A stretch of 64,000 nt of DNA from assembly GCA_018267385.1 (NCBI GenBank), contig JAFDYN010000012.1:1-64000 (forward strand), read 5' to 3'. This document shows, one piece after another, positions 32,492 through 41,050 of the stretch. The stretch is from Bacteroidota bacterium (GTDB taxonomy: Bacteria; Bacteroidota; Bacteroidia; Chitinophagales; LD1). Numbering within the stretch: position 1 is the stretch's first letter; the number at the start of each line of letters is the position of its first letter. The notes under the pieces were generated by a model. The model saw only the letters and a list, made by a program, of their open reading frames with translations. It was not told the origin of the DNA and searched no databases. Both the position numbers and the translations under genes were made by a program.

Positions 32492-33220
32492 TTACTTACT
32501 GTTGACGCTGATCTGGTTTTCCAGTGTGGCGCGGTCAGTCACGCCGAGCTGGCGCCAGACTTCCTTACCATTTTTGTAGAGTATCAGCAGCGGTATGCCG
32601 GTGATATGCATAGCGTCTGACACGGCAGGATTTTTATCTACGTCTACAGCCAGCAGCTCCACTTTGTCTTTGTTGGCCTCGGTGGTCTGCTCCACTATCG
32701 GTTTGAGTATCTTGCACGGTCCGCACCATACAGCGCTGAAATCTACCAGCACCAGTTTGTCCGCTTTAGTATGCTTGAGATAGTCGTCAAAACTCATCCC
32801 CTTGGGCGCGCCACCCTGTGTACCAGCAGGTGTCTCTACCGGCAGGCCGGCTTCATTCCACGCCAGTATACCGCCGTCCAGATTGTAAACCTGCGAGAAG
32901 CCCTTGCTGCTAATGAGCGCAGCCGCCTTGGTACTACGACCACCCGACAGGCAGTAGACATATACCGGTTTGGTCTTATCGAGCTTTTCTATTTTATCTA
33001 TGAAGTTGTCATCGTTGAAATTGATATTGACAGCCTCCTTCAGGTGCTTCTCTGCATACTCCTCAGGTGTGCGTACATCTACGAGCTGTACAGCCCCTTC
33101 GCTTATTTTTTTAGAGAAATCGGCGGCTTTAAGGGTTTGGTATTTCTGGCCGCCAAACAGATTGCAGGAGGTCAGTACAAAAGCTATGACGAGGGCGTAA
33201 AGTGGTTTACCGGCTGACAT
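32492..33220 (-). CDS. Rhodanese-thioredoxin fusion lipoprotein
   Basis: A 242-residue envelope protein with lipobox VLTSC (Cys19). The rhodanese domain (about 28-130) has the active-site loop CLSGGRST (Cys90). The thioredoxin domain (about 140-242) has WCGPC (165-169) and the cis-Pro in TGIPLL. A fused rhodanese and thioredoxin suggests sulfur-transfer or reduction of persulfides and disulfides in the periplasm. It is monocistronic behind a good promoter (33238-33268). Confidence 0.9.
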   Translation of the reverse strand: MSAGKPLYALVIAFVLTSCNLFGGQKYQTLKAADFSKKISEGAVQLVDVRTPEEYAEKHLKEAVNINFNDDNFIDKIEKLDKTKPVYVYCLSGGRSTKAAALISSKGFSQVYNLDGGILAWNEAGLPVETPAGTQGGAPKGMSFDDYLKHTKADKLVLVDFSAVWCGPCKILKPIVEQTTEANKDKVELLAVDVDKNPAVSDAMHITGIPLLILYKNGKEVWRQLGVTDRATLENQISVNSK

Positions 33221-33237
33221 ATATCTATTTTATCCTT

Positions 33238-33268
33238 CAAAAATACACTAGTCCTTTAAACAAAGCAA
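33238..33268 (-). promoter_or_regulatory. Promoter of the rhodanese-thioredoxin gene (TTG-N20-TATTTTTG)
   Basis: On the minus strand TTG (complement of 33266-33268) and TATTTTTG (33238-33245) are separated by 20 bases, matching the Bacteroidota consensus. It lies 18 bases from the ATG. Confidence 0.65.
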
Positions 33269-33285
33269 CAGGAATATCCACCGCG

Positions 33286-34062
33286 CTACTGCACCAGGTC
33301 ACCCTCTATCCAGTGCCTGAACTCCTGCGCCTTCTCGCGGCTCACATCTACAGGGGTATCATGGCCCTTCACTTTGACTTCCACCTTGCCTGTGTAGTGC
33401 TTCTGCAGGCTCTCTACAGCCTCCTTGCAGATCAGGGTCTGCCTGTTGGCCCGGTAGAAATGGGCCGGGTCTACGAGTTCTTCTATCTCGTCCAGTGTAT
33501 TATAGTCAGTCACGTATTTCTGCCCGTCACCGGCCAGCAGGTAGATGATCTGATCTTTGTAGAAGGCGCTGATCTGGTCTTTGTGCACAGGGATATAGCC
33601 GGAGCGGTGATGCACCAGGAAGCGCTCTTTATGCGGAATCTTCTTGCCGGTAGCAAACATGGCGATCAGGTCATTGATCTCCGGCTGCTGGCTGCTGCGC
33701 TCCTGATATAGCTTGCGAAACTTATCCAGCGCACGCTTCAGGTCAGCTTTGTCCAGCGGCTTGAGGAGATAGTCCAGGCTGTTATACTTGAACGCCTTGA
33801 TAGCATACTCGTCATAAGCCGTGGTGAATATGACCGGCCGGTCCAGCTCTACCTGCTTCAGGATATCAAAGCTGACACCATCGCCCAGCTGTATATCCAT
33901 AAATACCAGATCCGGATACGGGTGACTATTGAGCCATTTTACCGTACCCTTTACGGTGTCTGTCACAGCCAGCACCTCTACATCAGGGGCCAGCTCCTTC
34001 AGCATGCGCTGGAGGTTTTTGGCTATCAGGCTCTCGTCTTCTACTATCAGTACTTTTATCAT
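33286..34062 (-). CDS. LytTR-family response regulator
   Basis: A 258-residue regulator with a receiver domain (about 1-120; MIKVLIVEDESLIAKNLQRM, phospho-Asp in DLVFMDIQLGDG, Lys in LLKPLDKADLKRAL) and a LytTR DNA-binding domain (about 150-255; ERFLVHHRSGYIPV, YRANRQTLICKEAVESL). Its start follows the kinase stop by 7 bases. It should control the pump operon in which it is the last gene, or a related envelope response. LytTR sites (direct repeats) were not identified. Confidence 0.92.
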   Translation of the reverse strand: MIKVLIVEDESLIAKNLQRMLKELAPDVEVLAVTDTVKGTVKWLNSHPYPDLVFMDIQLGDGVSFDILKQVELDRPVIFTTAYDEYAIKAFKYNSLDYLLKPLDKADLKRALDKFRKLYQERSSQQPEINDLIAMFATGKKIPHKERFLVHHRSGYIPVHKDQISAFYKDQIIYLLAGDGQKYVTDYNTLDEIEELVDPAHFYRANRQTLICKEAVESLQKHYTGKVEVKVKGHDTPVDVSREKAQEFRHWIEGDLVQ

Positions 34063-34069
34063 GGCTATG

Positions 34070-35074
34070 TCAGATTAGAGGTATATGTACGGCAAAGGTA
34101 GCTTCCGTTTGTGTCACGATCATTTTCTTTTCTATCAGCACCTCATAGAGACCGCGGAGGTTTTCCAGCCCTTGCTTATTGCTGGTATCTATGGTATGCT
34201 TGATCTGGAGGTTATTTTTCACGACCAGATAGTCCTGCTCGTCATAGATGTCTATCACCAGCGGATTATCACGGCTGGTCACATTATGCTTGATGGCATT
34301 CTCTATGAGTATCTGGAGGGTGACGGGCAGTATGTGCCGCTCCAGTGCCTGGTCACTGAGACTGATGGTGATAGCTAGTCCATCAGCGAAACGCGTAGCA
34401 AGCAGCTCTATATAGTTCTCTATAAAGCGGACCTCTGTATCCAGTGTCACTACTGTCTTGTCCTTATTCTCCAGCACATAGCGGTAGACCTTTGACAGAT
34501 GCTGAAGGAACTCAGATGCCAGCTGCGGATTCTCATAGATCAGCGAGTTGAGCGAGGTCAGCGAGTTGAAGAGGAAATGCGGGTTGAGCTGGTTTTTCAG
34601 ATTGTCATATTGCACGGTGGCTTTTTCGCGCTCCAGCGTTTCCTTTTTCAGCTCTGTCTCGCGCCACTTGTGAAAGAAGCGGAAGCCAAACATGGTGAGT
34701 ACGATGGTAGCGATGAAGAGGATATGGGCTGCGGTAGCCACTATGTACAGCTCACGGGTGACGGGTATGGGCAAATAACTTTTGGTGTAGTGAAAGATAG
34801 CTTGCCTCAGCGACAGCACAATGACCAGCGATATCACAAACTGGATCACGAGGCGAAACACCAGGCTACGCTCATAGGGATAGAGCCGGTCCAGTACGAG
34901 GTCTACCACGCGCATGGAGAGGATGATCACTACCAGTACGATCAGGCCAAAGATGCTCCCCTCTACCTGCCAGGCGGTGCTCAGGCCGGGGAAGGTATAG
35001 ATCTTTAGCACCGTGAAGAACAGGTACAGGCAGCCGACCACGAGCCACAGTAGTTTTCTCTCTTCCTTTATCAT
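34070..35074 (-). CDS. LytS-type sensor histidine kinase (His_kinase/HATPase)
   Basis: A 334-residue kinase with four membrane segments (about 8-30, 38-60, 73-93, 105-128), a coiled coil, and the His_kinase motif LNPHFLFNSLTSLNSLI with phospho-acceptor His (about 165). The ATPase part has LQILIENAIKHN and a shortened G-box region. It overlaps the ATPase gene by 4 bases (ATGA) and precedes the LytTR regulator by 7, so it is the cognate kinase. Its short loops suggest sensing within the membrane, for example of the substrates or damage handled by the pump. Confidence 0.91.
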   Translation of the reverse strand: MIKEERKLLWLVVGCLYLFFTVLKIYTFPGLSTAWQVEGSIFGLIVLVVIILSMRVVDLVLDRLYPYERSLVFRLVIQFVISLVIVLSLRQAIFHYTKSYLPIPVTRELYIVATAAHILFIATIVLTMFGFRFFHKWRETELKKETLEREKATVQYDNLKNQLNPHFLFNSLTSLNSLIYENPQLASEFLQHLSKVYRYVLENKDKTVVTLDTEVRFIENYIELLATRFADGLAITISLSDQALERHILPVTLQILIENAIKHNVTSRDNPLVIDIYDEQDYLVVKNNLQIKHTIDTSNKQGLENLRGLYEVLIEKKMIVTQTEATFAVHIPLI

Positions 35075-35748
35075 TGCTTTATGATCTCTCCGTCTTTCAT
35101 CTCTATGATGCGGTCCGACTTCTGCGCAAACTCGGGATCATGTGTGACCGCTATGATCGTCTGCCCCTTATTGGTGGCCAGGTCTTTCAATATATCAAAG
35201 ACGATCTGGGTATTGGCCGTGTCGAGATTGCCGGTAGGCTCATCACCCATGATGATGGTGGGGTCATTGATCAGTGCGCGGGCTATGGCTACACGCTGCG
35301 CCTGGCCGCCGGAGAGCTTGCTGCTCTGCTTCATGGCATAGTCCTGCATATCCAGCATCCTGAGCTTCTCATAGGCGCGGTCTTTGATCTCGGACTTTGA
35401 GTACTTGTTCAGCTTTTCTGCGGGCAGCATCACATTCTTCAATGCAGAAAACTCCGGTAGCAGAAAGTGAAACTGAAAGACGAATCCGATATGCTCATTG
35501 CGAAAGGCTGCGAGCTGTTTCTGCTTCTGCCCGGTGAGCTTTGTGCCATTGATCTCTATTTCTCCTTTGTAGTCTGTATCCATGGTGGAGAGCAGGTAGA
35601 GCAGTGTAGACTTGCCACAGCCGGACTTGCCTATCAGAGACAGAAACTCGCCTCTGCGCACCTCAAAGCTGATATCCTTGAGTACGTGAAACTCCTCCGG
35701 CTCGTAGAAGTATTTATTGACCTTTTTTGCTCTCAGTACTGTCTCCAT
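35071..35748 (-). CDS. ABC transporter ATP-binding protein (MacB/LolD type)
   Basis: A 225-residue ATPase. Walker A is GKSGCGKST, the signature KLSGGQAQRVAIARAL, Walker B TIIMGDEPTGNLD and the switch His ITHD. The sequence GFVFQFHFLLPEFSALKNV is the Q-loop of the MacB/LolD group. It lies between the permease and the kinase and will energise the FtsX-like permease encoded just upstream. Confidence 0.95.
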   Translation of the reverse strand: METVLRAKKVNKYFYEPEEFHVLKDISFEVRRGEFLSLIGKSGCGKSTLLYLLSTMDTDYKGEIEINGTKLTGQKQKQLAAFRNEHIGFVFQFHFLLPEFSALKNVMLPAEKLNKYSKSEIKDRAYEKLRMLDMQDYAMKQSSKLSGGQAQRVAIARALINDPTIIMGDEPTGNLDTANTQIVFDILKDLATNKGQTIIAVTHDPEFAQKSDRIIEMKDGEIIKQ

Positions 35749-35761
35749 TGCATTGCTTTCA

Positions 35762-37018
35762 TTATCCTCTCAATATCGCCACAGGGTCTATCTTGCCCGC
35801 CTTGAGGCTGGGCATCAGGCCGGCTATCAGCGTAGTGAGCATACCAAATACGACCCCAAACACGTAGTGCCTGACGTGAAATGTGACAGGGAAATGAGTG
35901 ATGCTCATAAACTCATTCTTGGGGAATGGAAGGTTATAGACGCCGTATGACATGGCATAGCCGAGTATCAAGCCGAGCAGCGCGCCAAAGAGGCCGATGG
36001 TCAGCGACTGAAAAAGGAATATCTGTATGATATCCGACCCTGCGAAACCCTCTGCCTTGAGGATAGCGATGTCCTTCAGTTTATTCTGGATGGTCATGTT
36101 CATGATATTGTAGATGCCAAAGCCAGCTACTACCAGCAGCGTAAAGCTGATCACGATGGTCATCATATTGCGGATGGTGATCGAGACCATGGCAGAGGCA
36201 TTGGCCACCTGCCAGTCTTCTGATTTGTACCCGTATTTGCGCGCAAAGACCGCTGCCAGTTGCTTGGCTTTGGTGTAGTCCTTCATCTTGATATTGATGT
36301 CGGTGACATATTGATTGTCCTTACCCAGTAGCTGCTGCACATTTTTCAGGCTCACATAGCTGCGGATATTATCCAGGGACCCGATACCAAACTGGAACGT
36401 ACCGACCACCCGGAAACTCATAGAGGTACCCTGCGGCGAGGCTAGTGTGACGAGGTCGCCTACACTGGCATTGAGCTTGGTAGCGAGGCCATGACCGAGC
36501 AGGATACCATTGTCTACTTTCATCAGATCCTCTATGGCGCCCGTTTTCATTTTATCCTGCAGGTTGGTCAGCTTGGCTTCCTCCATGATGTTGACACCAT
36601 TCAGCGTGCCGGGTATCTGTACGGGACCATTATTGTAAAAAACCTGTGAGGACAACTGAGGCGATACGGCCAGGATATTGTCAAAGGTCTTGATGTCTGA
36701 CACGATCTGCTTGGGATTGTGAATATTGGGAGTGATGTCTTTGGGCTTGGGGTGATGCACGATATTCAGCATGCGGCTGGTATCGGATACCTGGTCCAGT
36801 ATGGAGTGGGAGTAATCAGTCTTGATGTCATTGTATATATGAATATCCGGCGTGGAGGAGAGCAGCGTATCCTCCAGGTACTCGTTGAAGCCATTCATAA
36901 ATGAGATCATGAGCAGGTACATGCCGATGCCAAAGGTGACGCCCATCATGGCTACCAGGGTCTGCCGCTTTTTGGCGAGCAGGTGTGTACGTGCTATCTC
37001 GAGGTTTACACCGATCAT
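35762..37018 (-). CDS. ABC transporter permease, FtsX/MacB family
   Basis: A 418-residue permease. The first membrane segment (about 18-42) is followed by a large periplasmic MacB_PCD domain (about 45-270) and three further helices at about 285-310, 335-360 and 380-400, the standard MacB topology. It pairs with the ATPase 13 bases downstream and the membrane-fusion protein 9 bases upstream. In MacAB-TolC systems such a mechanotransmission permease pushes periplasmic substrates through TolC. Confidence 0.93.
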   Translation of the reverse strand: MIGVNLEIARTHLLAKKRQTLVAMMGVTFGIGMYLLMISFMNGFNEYLEDTLLSSTPDIHIYNDIKTDYSHSILDQVSDTSRMLNIVHHPKPKDITPNIHNPKQIVSDIKTFDNILAVSPQLSSQVFYNNGPVQIPGTLNGVNIMEEAKLTNLQDKMKTGAIEDLMKVDNGILLGHGLATKLNASVGDLVTLASPQGTSMSFRVVGTFQFGIGSLDNIRSYVSLKNVQQLLGKDNQYVTDINIKMKDYTKAKQLAAVFARKYGYKSEDWQVANASAMVSITIRNMMTIVISFTLLVVAGFGIYNIMNMTIQNKLKDIAILKAEGFAGSDIIQIFLFQSLTIGLFGALLGLILGYAMSYGVYNLPFPKNEFMSITHFPVTFHVRHYVFGVVFGMLTTLIAGLMPSLKAGKIDPVAILRG

Positions 37019-37027
37019 GCGCTGGGT

Positions 37028-38158
37028 TTATTCCTTTGGTAATACGATCTCATCAGACTCTGTGATACCGGACAGTATCTCTATATCGGTCATATTCATG
37101 AGGCCGCGCTGGATCTTTACAGTCTTATTGCCGCCTACACCTTTCACTATCACTTCATCCTTTGCATTGACCGCCTGGCGCGGCAGTACCAGCGCGTTAT
37201 CCTTGGTAGCTATCACGATATTGGCCTCCACCGACGCATTGATAAAGCGCAGGCCCGGGTCCTGGTCAAAATCCGCATCCACGCGGAATGACTGATTATT
37301 GCCATTCATATTCGGATAGACCTTGGTCACATGCGCCTTATACACCTTGTCTGAAGATATATCCATTTTGACCACTACCTCCTGCCCTACTTTCACACGG
37401 CCTATGTCCTGCTGGTCTACAGCCAGCTGGAGATACTTGCTACCCAGCTCACCTACCAGCGCTACGGCATCATTGCGCCTCACCGCCTCACCCAGCTCCT
37501 TATAGGTCTCATAGACCTGGCCTTTGATCAGGGACTTCAGCACATAGTTAGACAAGTCCTGACCGGAGGCGGCCACCTGTGCCTGTGCATTCTGCGCGTC
37601 TACTGATAGCTGCTCTTTGGTCCGCCTGAGGGCTTCTTTGGCGGCCTGCAGGTTATTTTCAGAAACAGTGAGCGCAGTAGCAGCCTGGTCATACTGAGTC
37701 TTGCTCACCGCACCCGCATCATACATATTCTTCATCCGGGTAAAGGTGGTCCGGTCGTTTGCCAGCAGAGTCTCAGCATTATTGATCTTGATCTGCAGGT
37801 CCTGCAGTACCGGAGAGTTATCCTTTGCATTTTCTATGGCCAGCCTGTACGCAGATGAGCTGGCACCCAGCTTAGCAATAGAGGCATCGCTCTGTACACG
37901 GTAGAGGGCCTCGCCCTGTGCTACAGTATCGCCTGCCACATGATATTTGGCCACGATATTGCCATCGGTGAGCGCATAGACCTTGTACATATTGCGCGCC
38001 GCGACAAATCCCGATGCATACACCGCCTCAGTGATAGATTTGTGCGAGGCGTGCAGGTTCTTTCCCCTATTGCAGCTCCCTGCGGTCACGATGAGCGCAG
38101 CCGCCATAGCACCGGCTATCAGCCCGCGCATCATACCGGCACGTTTACTTTTTATCAT
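37028..38158 (-). CDS. Periplasmic adaptor (HlyD/MacA membrane-fusion protein)
   Basis: A 376-residue adaptor with a signal peptide or lipobox (LIVTAGSC at about 22-29, so probably a lipoprotein). It contains a lipoyl-like half (KVYALTDGNIVAKYHVAGDTV), a long alpha-hairpin of about 100 residues (roughly 110-215, rich in Ala, Gln and Lys), the second lipoyl half and beta-barrel segments (ISSDKVYKAHVTKVYPN). Its start overlaps the TolC gene by 14 bases. It links the MacB-like permease to the outer-membrane channel. Confidence 0.92.
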   Translation of the reverse strand: MIKSKRAGMMRGLIAGAMAAALIVTAGSCNRGKNLHASHKSITEAVYASGFVAARNMYKVYALTDGNIVAKYHVAGDTVAQGEALYRVQSDASIAKLGASSSAYRLAIENAKDNSPVLQDLQIKINNAETLLANDRTTFTRMKNMYDAGAVSKTQYDQAATALTVSENNLQAAKEALRRTKEQLSVDAQNAQAQVAASGQDLSNYVLKSLIKGQVYETYKELGEAVRRNDAVALVGELGSKYLQLAVDQQDIGRVKVGQEVVVKMDISSDKVYKAHVTKVYPNMNGNNQSFRVDADFDQDPGLRFINASVEANIVIATKDNALVLPRQAVNAKDEVIVKGVGGNKTVKIQRGLMNMTDIEILSGITESDEIVLPKE

Positions 38159-39452
38159 AGCTATTGATGAGTTTTATTTTGTATTGTGAGGTCACATAGT
38201 CTGCCTCGGCCTGCAGCATCTGCTGCTGCGCGGCGAGCATTTCATTTTGCACGTTCACGAGGTTGTCATAGGTCAGTGATTCATTCTTGTATTTGACCAG
38301 GGCCAGATCATAGTTTCTGTCGGAGAGCGATAACTGCTGCTGCCGTGCTTTGAGATCACTCTTTGCCTTCACAAAGTCCAGCACGAGATCCTGATCTTCC
38401 TTGGCGGTCTTGAGCTGCGTATTCTGTTGGTCCAGCACTGCTATCTGCTGGTTGAGCTTGGCCTTCTGTACACTATAGTACTTGATGCCTCCGGCAAAGA
38501 CCGGGACATTCAGCGTGAGGCCGATGGCGCTGGCTTTGTACCATTTTTGCGAAGCATCGGTGAATCTGAAATTGTTGTTTAGCCCGGTCACACCATAGTT
38601 GGCAAAGCCGGACAGCTCCGGCGCAAACCGCAGCTTCTCCCGCGTAGATGACATGCTGGCGATCTGGCTGCGCAGCATGCTGGTGCGCAGCTCCGGACGA
38701 GTGTACATATTGGCGGTGATAGCCTCAGCCAGGGGGATATCCTGTATCACCAGTCTATCTTGTATCACTAGCTTATCGGTCACATTCATACCGGCTATCA
38801 GCTTGAGGTTGTTCAGCGCTTTCTCCATCAGTACGCCGCTCTGGCTGAGCTGGTTTTCTGCCTGTAGCCGTGTAGACTTGCTGCGATTCAGGTCCAGCTC
38901 ATCTATATACTGATTGTCAAACCTGACCTGCGTAATGTGCAGCAGCGTGTCGGCATTCTTCAGGTTGCGTTGGCTAAAGTCAAAGTTGCTCTGATAGAGC
39001 AGGTAGAGATAATATGCCTGGGCAATAGAGAGCTTGATCTGCTCTGTGCTCAGCGCCGTATTGGCAGCAGCCAGTTCCTGATTTTTCTTTGCGATAGTGA
39101 GGCTTTGGAAGTTGCTGGCATTGATGAGGTTCACGTTCAGGTTGCCGTAGGGATTCAGCACGTACTTTGATCCAAAACGAAACTCCTGTGTGACCCCGTT
39201 GAAAGCCACGATCTGCGTATTCAGGATCAGGTTGTCAGTGAAGGTAGCAGCAGCATTGGCAGTAGGCAAGAGGGGGGCGATGGCGCTGTTTTTATTCTGC
39301 TCCTCCACTTTCTCATTCAGTATAGCCTGCTGCAGGGATGGATTGTGCTGCAGCGCATAGTCTGTGAACTGATCCAGGCTGACAAAGACCTGCTGCGCCT
39401 GCAGGCTGCCGATGGAGATAAAAAGTAAAGCGGCTGTGATCCACTTTGTCAT
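38145..39452 (-). CDS. TolC family outer membrane channel
   Basis: A 435-residue outer membrane efflux protein. The start at MTKWITAALLFISIGSLQA gives a clean signal peptide; a 16-codon-longer frame exists but overlaps the promoter. Two repeats of long amphipathic helices (about 35-200 and 240-420) joined by short strands give the TolC trimer fold. It is the first gene of a six-gene operon (TolC, adaptor, permease, ATPase, LytS, LytTR) with promoter 39471-39500. Confidence 0.92.
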   Translation of the reverse strand: MTKWITAALLFISIGSLQAQQVFVSLDQFTDYALQHNPSLQQAILNEKVEEQNKNSAIAPLLPTANAAATFTDNLILNTQIVAFNGVTQEFRFGSKYVLNPYGNLNVNLINASNFQSLTIAKKNQELAAANTALSTEQIKLSIAQAYYLYLLYQSNFDFSQRNLKNADTLLHITQVRFDNQYIDELDLNRSKSTRLQAENQLSQSGVLMEKALNNLKLIAGMNVTDKLVIQDRLVIQDIPLAEAITANMYTRPELRTSMLRSQIASMSSTREKLRFAPELSGFANYGVTGLNNNFRFTDASQKWYKASAIGLTLNVPVFAGGIKYYSVQKAKLNQQIAVLDQQNTQLKTAKEDQDLVLDFVKAKSDLKARQQQLSLSDRNYDLALVKYKNESLTYDNLVNVQNEMLAAQQQMLQAEADYVTSQYKIKLINSYDKK

Positions 39453-39470
39453 GATCCGTATTTTGAAGGG

Positions 39471-39500
39471 CAAATTTACCCGTTCATAATTGACAGCCAA
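39471..39500 (-). promoter_or_regulatory. Promoter of the efflux/two-component operon (TTG-N19-TAAATTTG)
   Basis: TTG (complement of 39498-39500) and TAAATTTG (39471-39478) are separated by exactly 19 bases on the minus strand, a full match to TTG-N19-TAnnTTTG. It is 18 bases upstream of the TolC start. The expected regulator is encoded as the last gene of the operon. Confidence 0.75.
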
Positions 39501-39600
39501 TGATATTTCTCCGAAGCATATAAAAACGTCTATGAATAGGCAAAGCCCGCCGCTAAAGGGATACAGTCAAATATTGCCTTAAAACCATAGTTTTATAGCC

Positions 39601-40248
39601 ATGAGAAACATCATACTCCTAGTGGCCTTCACCCTGATGGCCCTCATAGCCCAGGCCCAAACCCACGAGGCCGAGATCGTGACCAACTATGGCAAAATAC
39701 GCGTCATGCTCTACGATGGCACACCACAGCACAGGGACAACTTCATCAAACTGGTCAATGAACACAAATACGACAGCCTGCTGTTTCACCGGGTGATCAA
39801 GGGCTTTATGATACAAGCCGGTGATCCAAACTCTAAGCTGGCCAATGATACAGCGCTGCTGGGTGATGGCGACCTCGGCTACACAGTGCCGGCAGAGATC
39901 ATGCCTGACAAATACTACCACAAGCGTGGTGCCCTGGCAGCAGCGCGGGATGATAATCCTAAAAAGGAATCATCCGCAATACAGTTTTACATCGTGCAGG
40001 GCCAGGTGGCCAATGACTCCACCTTTATCAAAGCAAAAAAGCGCAGCGGGGGCTACGAGATACCCGAGGAGCATAAGCAGGTATATCGCAGCTATGGTGG
40101 CGTACCACGCCTGGATAGCCAGTATACAGTATTCGGTGAGGTGGTGAAGGGTATGGCTGTGGTAGACGAGATAGCTGAGAGCCTGACCGACGCCAATGAC
40201 AGGCCTAAGAAGAATATCCGCATCAGGACGGTGCGGATGGTGAAGTAG
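39601..40248 (+). CDS. Secreted cyclophilin-type peptidyl-prolyl isomerase
   Basis: A 215-residue cyclophilin with signal peptide MRNIILLVAFTLMALIAQAQ. Key motifs are FHRVIKGFMIQAGD (catalytic Arg), GALAAARDDNPKKESSAIQFYIV (GxLxxAR and SQFYI-like) and YTVFGEVVKGMAVVD. An insert of about 40 residues between the last two (FIKAKKRSGGYEIPEEHKQV) is common in Bacteroidota members. It should assist folding of periplasmic proteins. A weak TAGTTTTA lies 14 bases before the ATG. Confidence 0.94.
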   Translation: MRNIILLVAFTLMALIAQAQTHEAEIVTNYGKIRVMLYDGTPQHRDNFIKLVNEHKYDSLLFHRVIKGFMIQAGDPNSKLANDTALLGDGDLGYTVPAEIMPDKYYHKRGALAAARDDNPKKESSAIQFYIVQGQVANDSTFIKAKKRSGGYEIPEEHKQVYRSYGGVPRLDSQYTVFGEVVKGMAVVDEIAESLTDANDRPKKNIRIRTVRMVK

Positions 40249-40249
40249 C

Positions 40250-40337
40250 AGCCCCTAAATCCCCAAAGGGGACTTGAATAGCCAGTAAACATTTTGTATT
40301 TAAGCCTTCCCCTTTGGGGAAGGTTTGGATGGGGCTT
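40250..40337. repeat. Inverted pair of the CCCCTTTGGGG hairpin repeat
   Basis: Two copies face each other. The left copy (40250-40276) reads, on the minus strand, AAGTCCCCTTTGGGGATTTA then GGGGC. The right copy (40302-40337, plus) is AAGCCTTCCCCTTTGGGGAA then GGTTTGGATGGGGCTT. Hairpin stems differ in their outer bases but stay complementary. The pair lies between the convergent cyclophilin and rhomboid genes and could serve both as a terminator. Confidence 0.75.
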
Positions 40338-40349
40338 AGAGATTTAGGG

Positions 40350-40976
40350 TCATGGGTGTTTCTCAAAGAAATGGCGGTCATCCTCCGGCTCTTCCTCCTC
40401 CAGGGATAAAGGCCGCTGATGATAGCTGCGCAGAATGAAAGACATGAGCAGGCCGATGGCTGCGCCAAAGACGTGAGACTGCCATGAGATACCCGGCTGA
40501 CGTATGAAGCCCTCTGCCATGCCGCCGTACAGTATAGAGACAAAGACCGCGATACCAATAGAGGTAAGATCACGCCGGAAGAAACCTGACCCTACGAGGA
40601 AAGCGGCTATACCATAAATGATACCACTGATGCCGACATGCACAGTGTAAGGCGGTGCATACATCCAAACCAACAGGCCGCTGAGCAGGTGGATACACAC
40701 CAGCACAAAAAGCGCCACCTCTTCATAAGCGCTGATCAGCACAAAAAAAAGCACCATAAAAGGAAGCGTATTGCTCATGATGTGGCCGATGCCGGAGGTA
40801 TCATGTATAAAGGGGCTGAAGAGAATGCCTCGCAGGCCAATGGCCGTATGAGGAATGATACCATACTGCGCCAGCTGGAGGTGAAATAACACATCGCAAA
40901 ACCAGACGATCCACAGCACGGCGGTAAGGCCAAGTGTGAGGCGCAGGTGGCGGCGGAAGGAGTGGCGATCGTCCAT
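40350..40976 (-). CDS. Rhomboid family intramembrane serine protease
   Basis: A 208-residue protein with six membrane helices. The catalytic Ser is in VHVGISGIIYGIAAF (GxSG) and the His in ISWQSHVFGAAIG; HIMSNTLPF in helix 2 supplies the HxxxN oxyanion motif. Both dyad residues are present, so it should be active. The acidic C-terminal tail (LEEEEPEDDRHFFEKHP) is cytoplasmic. Substrates are unknown. Confidence 0.9.
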   Translation of the reverse strand: MDDRHSFRRHLRLTLGLTAVLWIVWFCDVLFHLQLAQYGIIPHTAIGLRGILFSPFIHDTSGIGHIMSNTLPFMVLFFVLISAYEEVALFVLVCIHLLSGLLVWMYAPPYTVHVGISGIIYGIAAFLVGSGFFRRDLTSIGIAVFVSILYGGMAEGFIRQPGISWQSHVFGAAIGLLMSFILRSYHQRPLSLEEEEPEDDRHFFEKHP

Positions 40977-41050
40977 GGTATGATGACGCTACGAACGTAG
41001 ATTTATTTTTCAGTCCTTTATAATTACATTCACGGGAAAATCAACCCAAC

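Noticed and set aside
34499-35008. A 169-codon plus-strand frame opposite the LytS kinase
   Set aside because: It is antisense to a confident gene, rich in His and Gln from reverse-reading of membrane codons, with no start or context signals.
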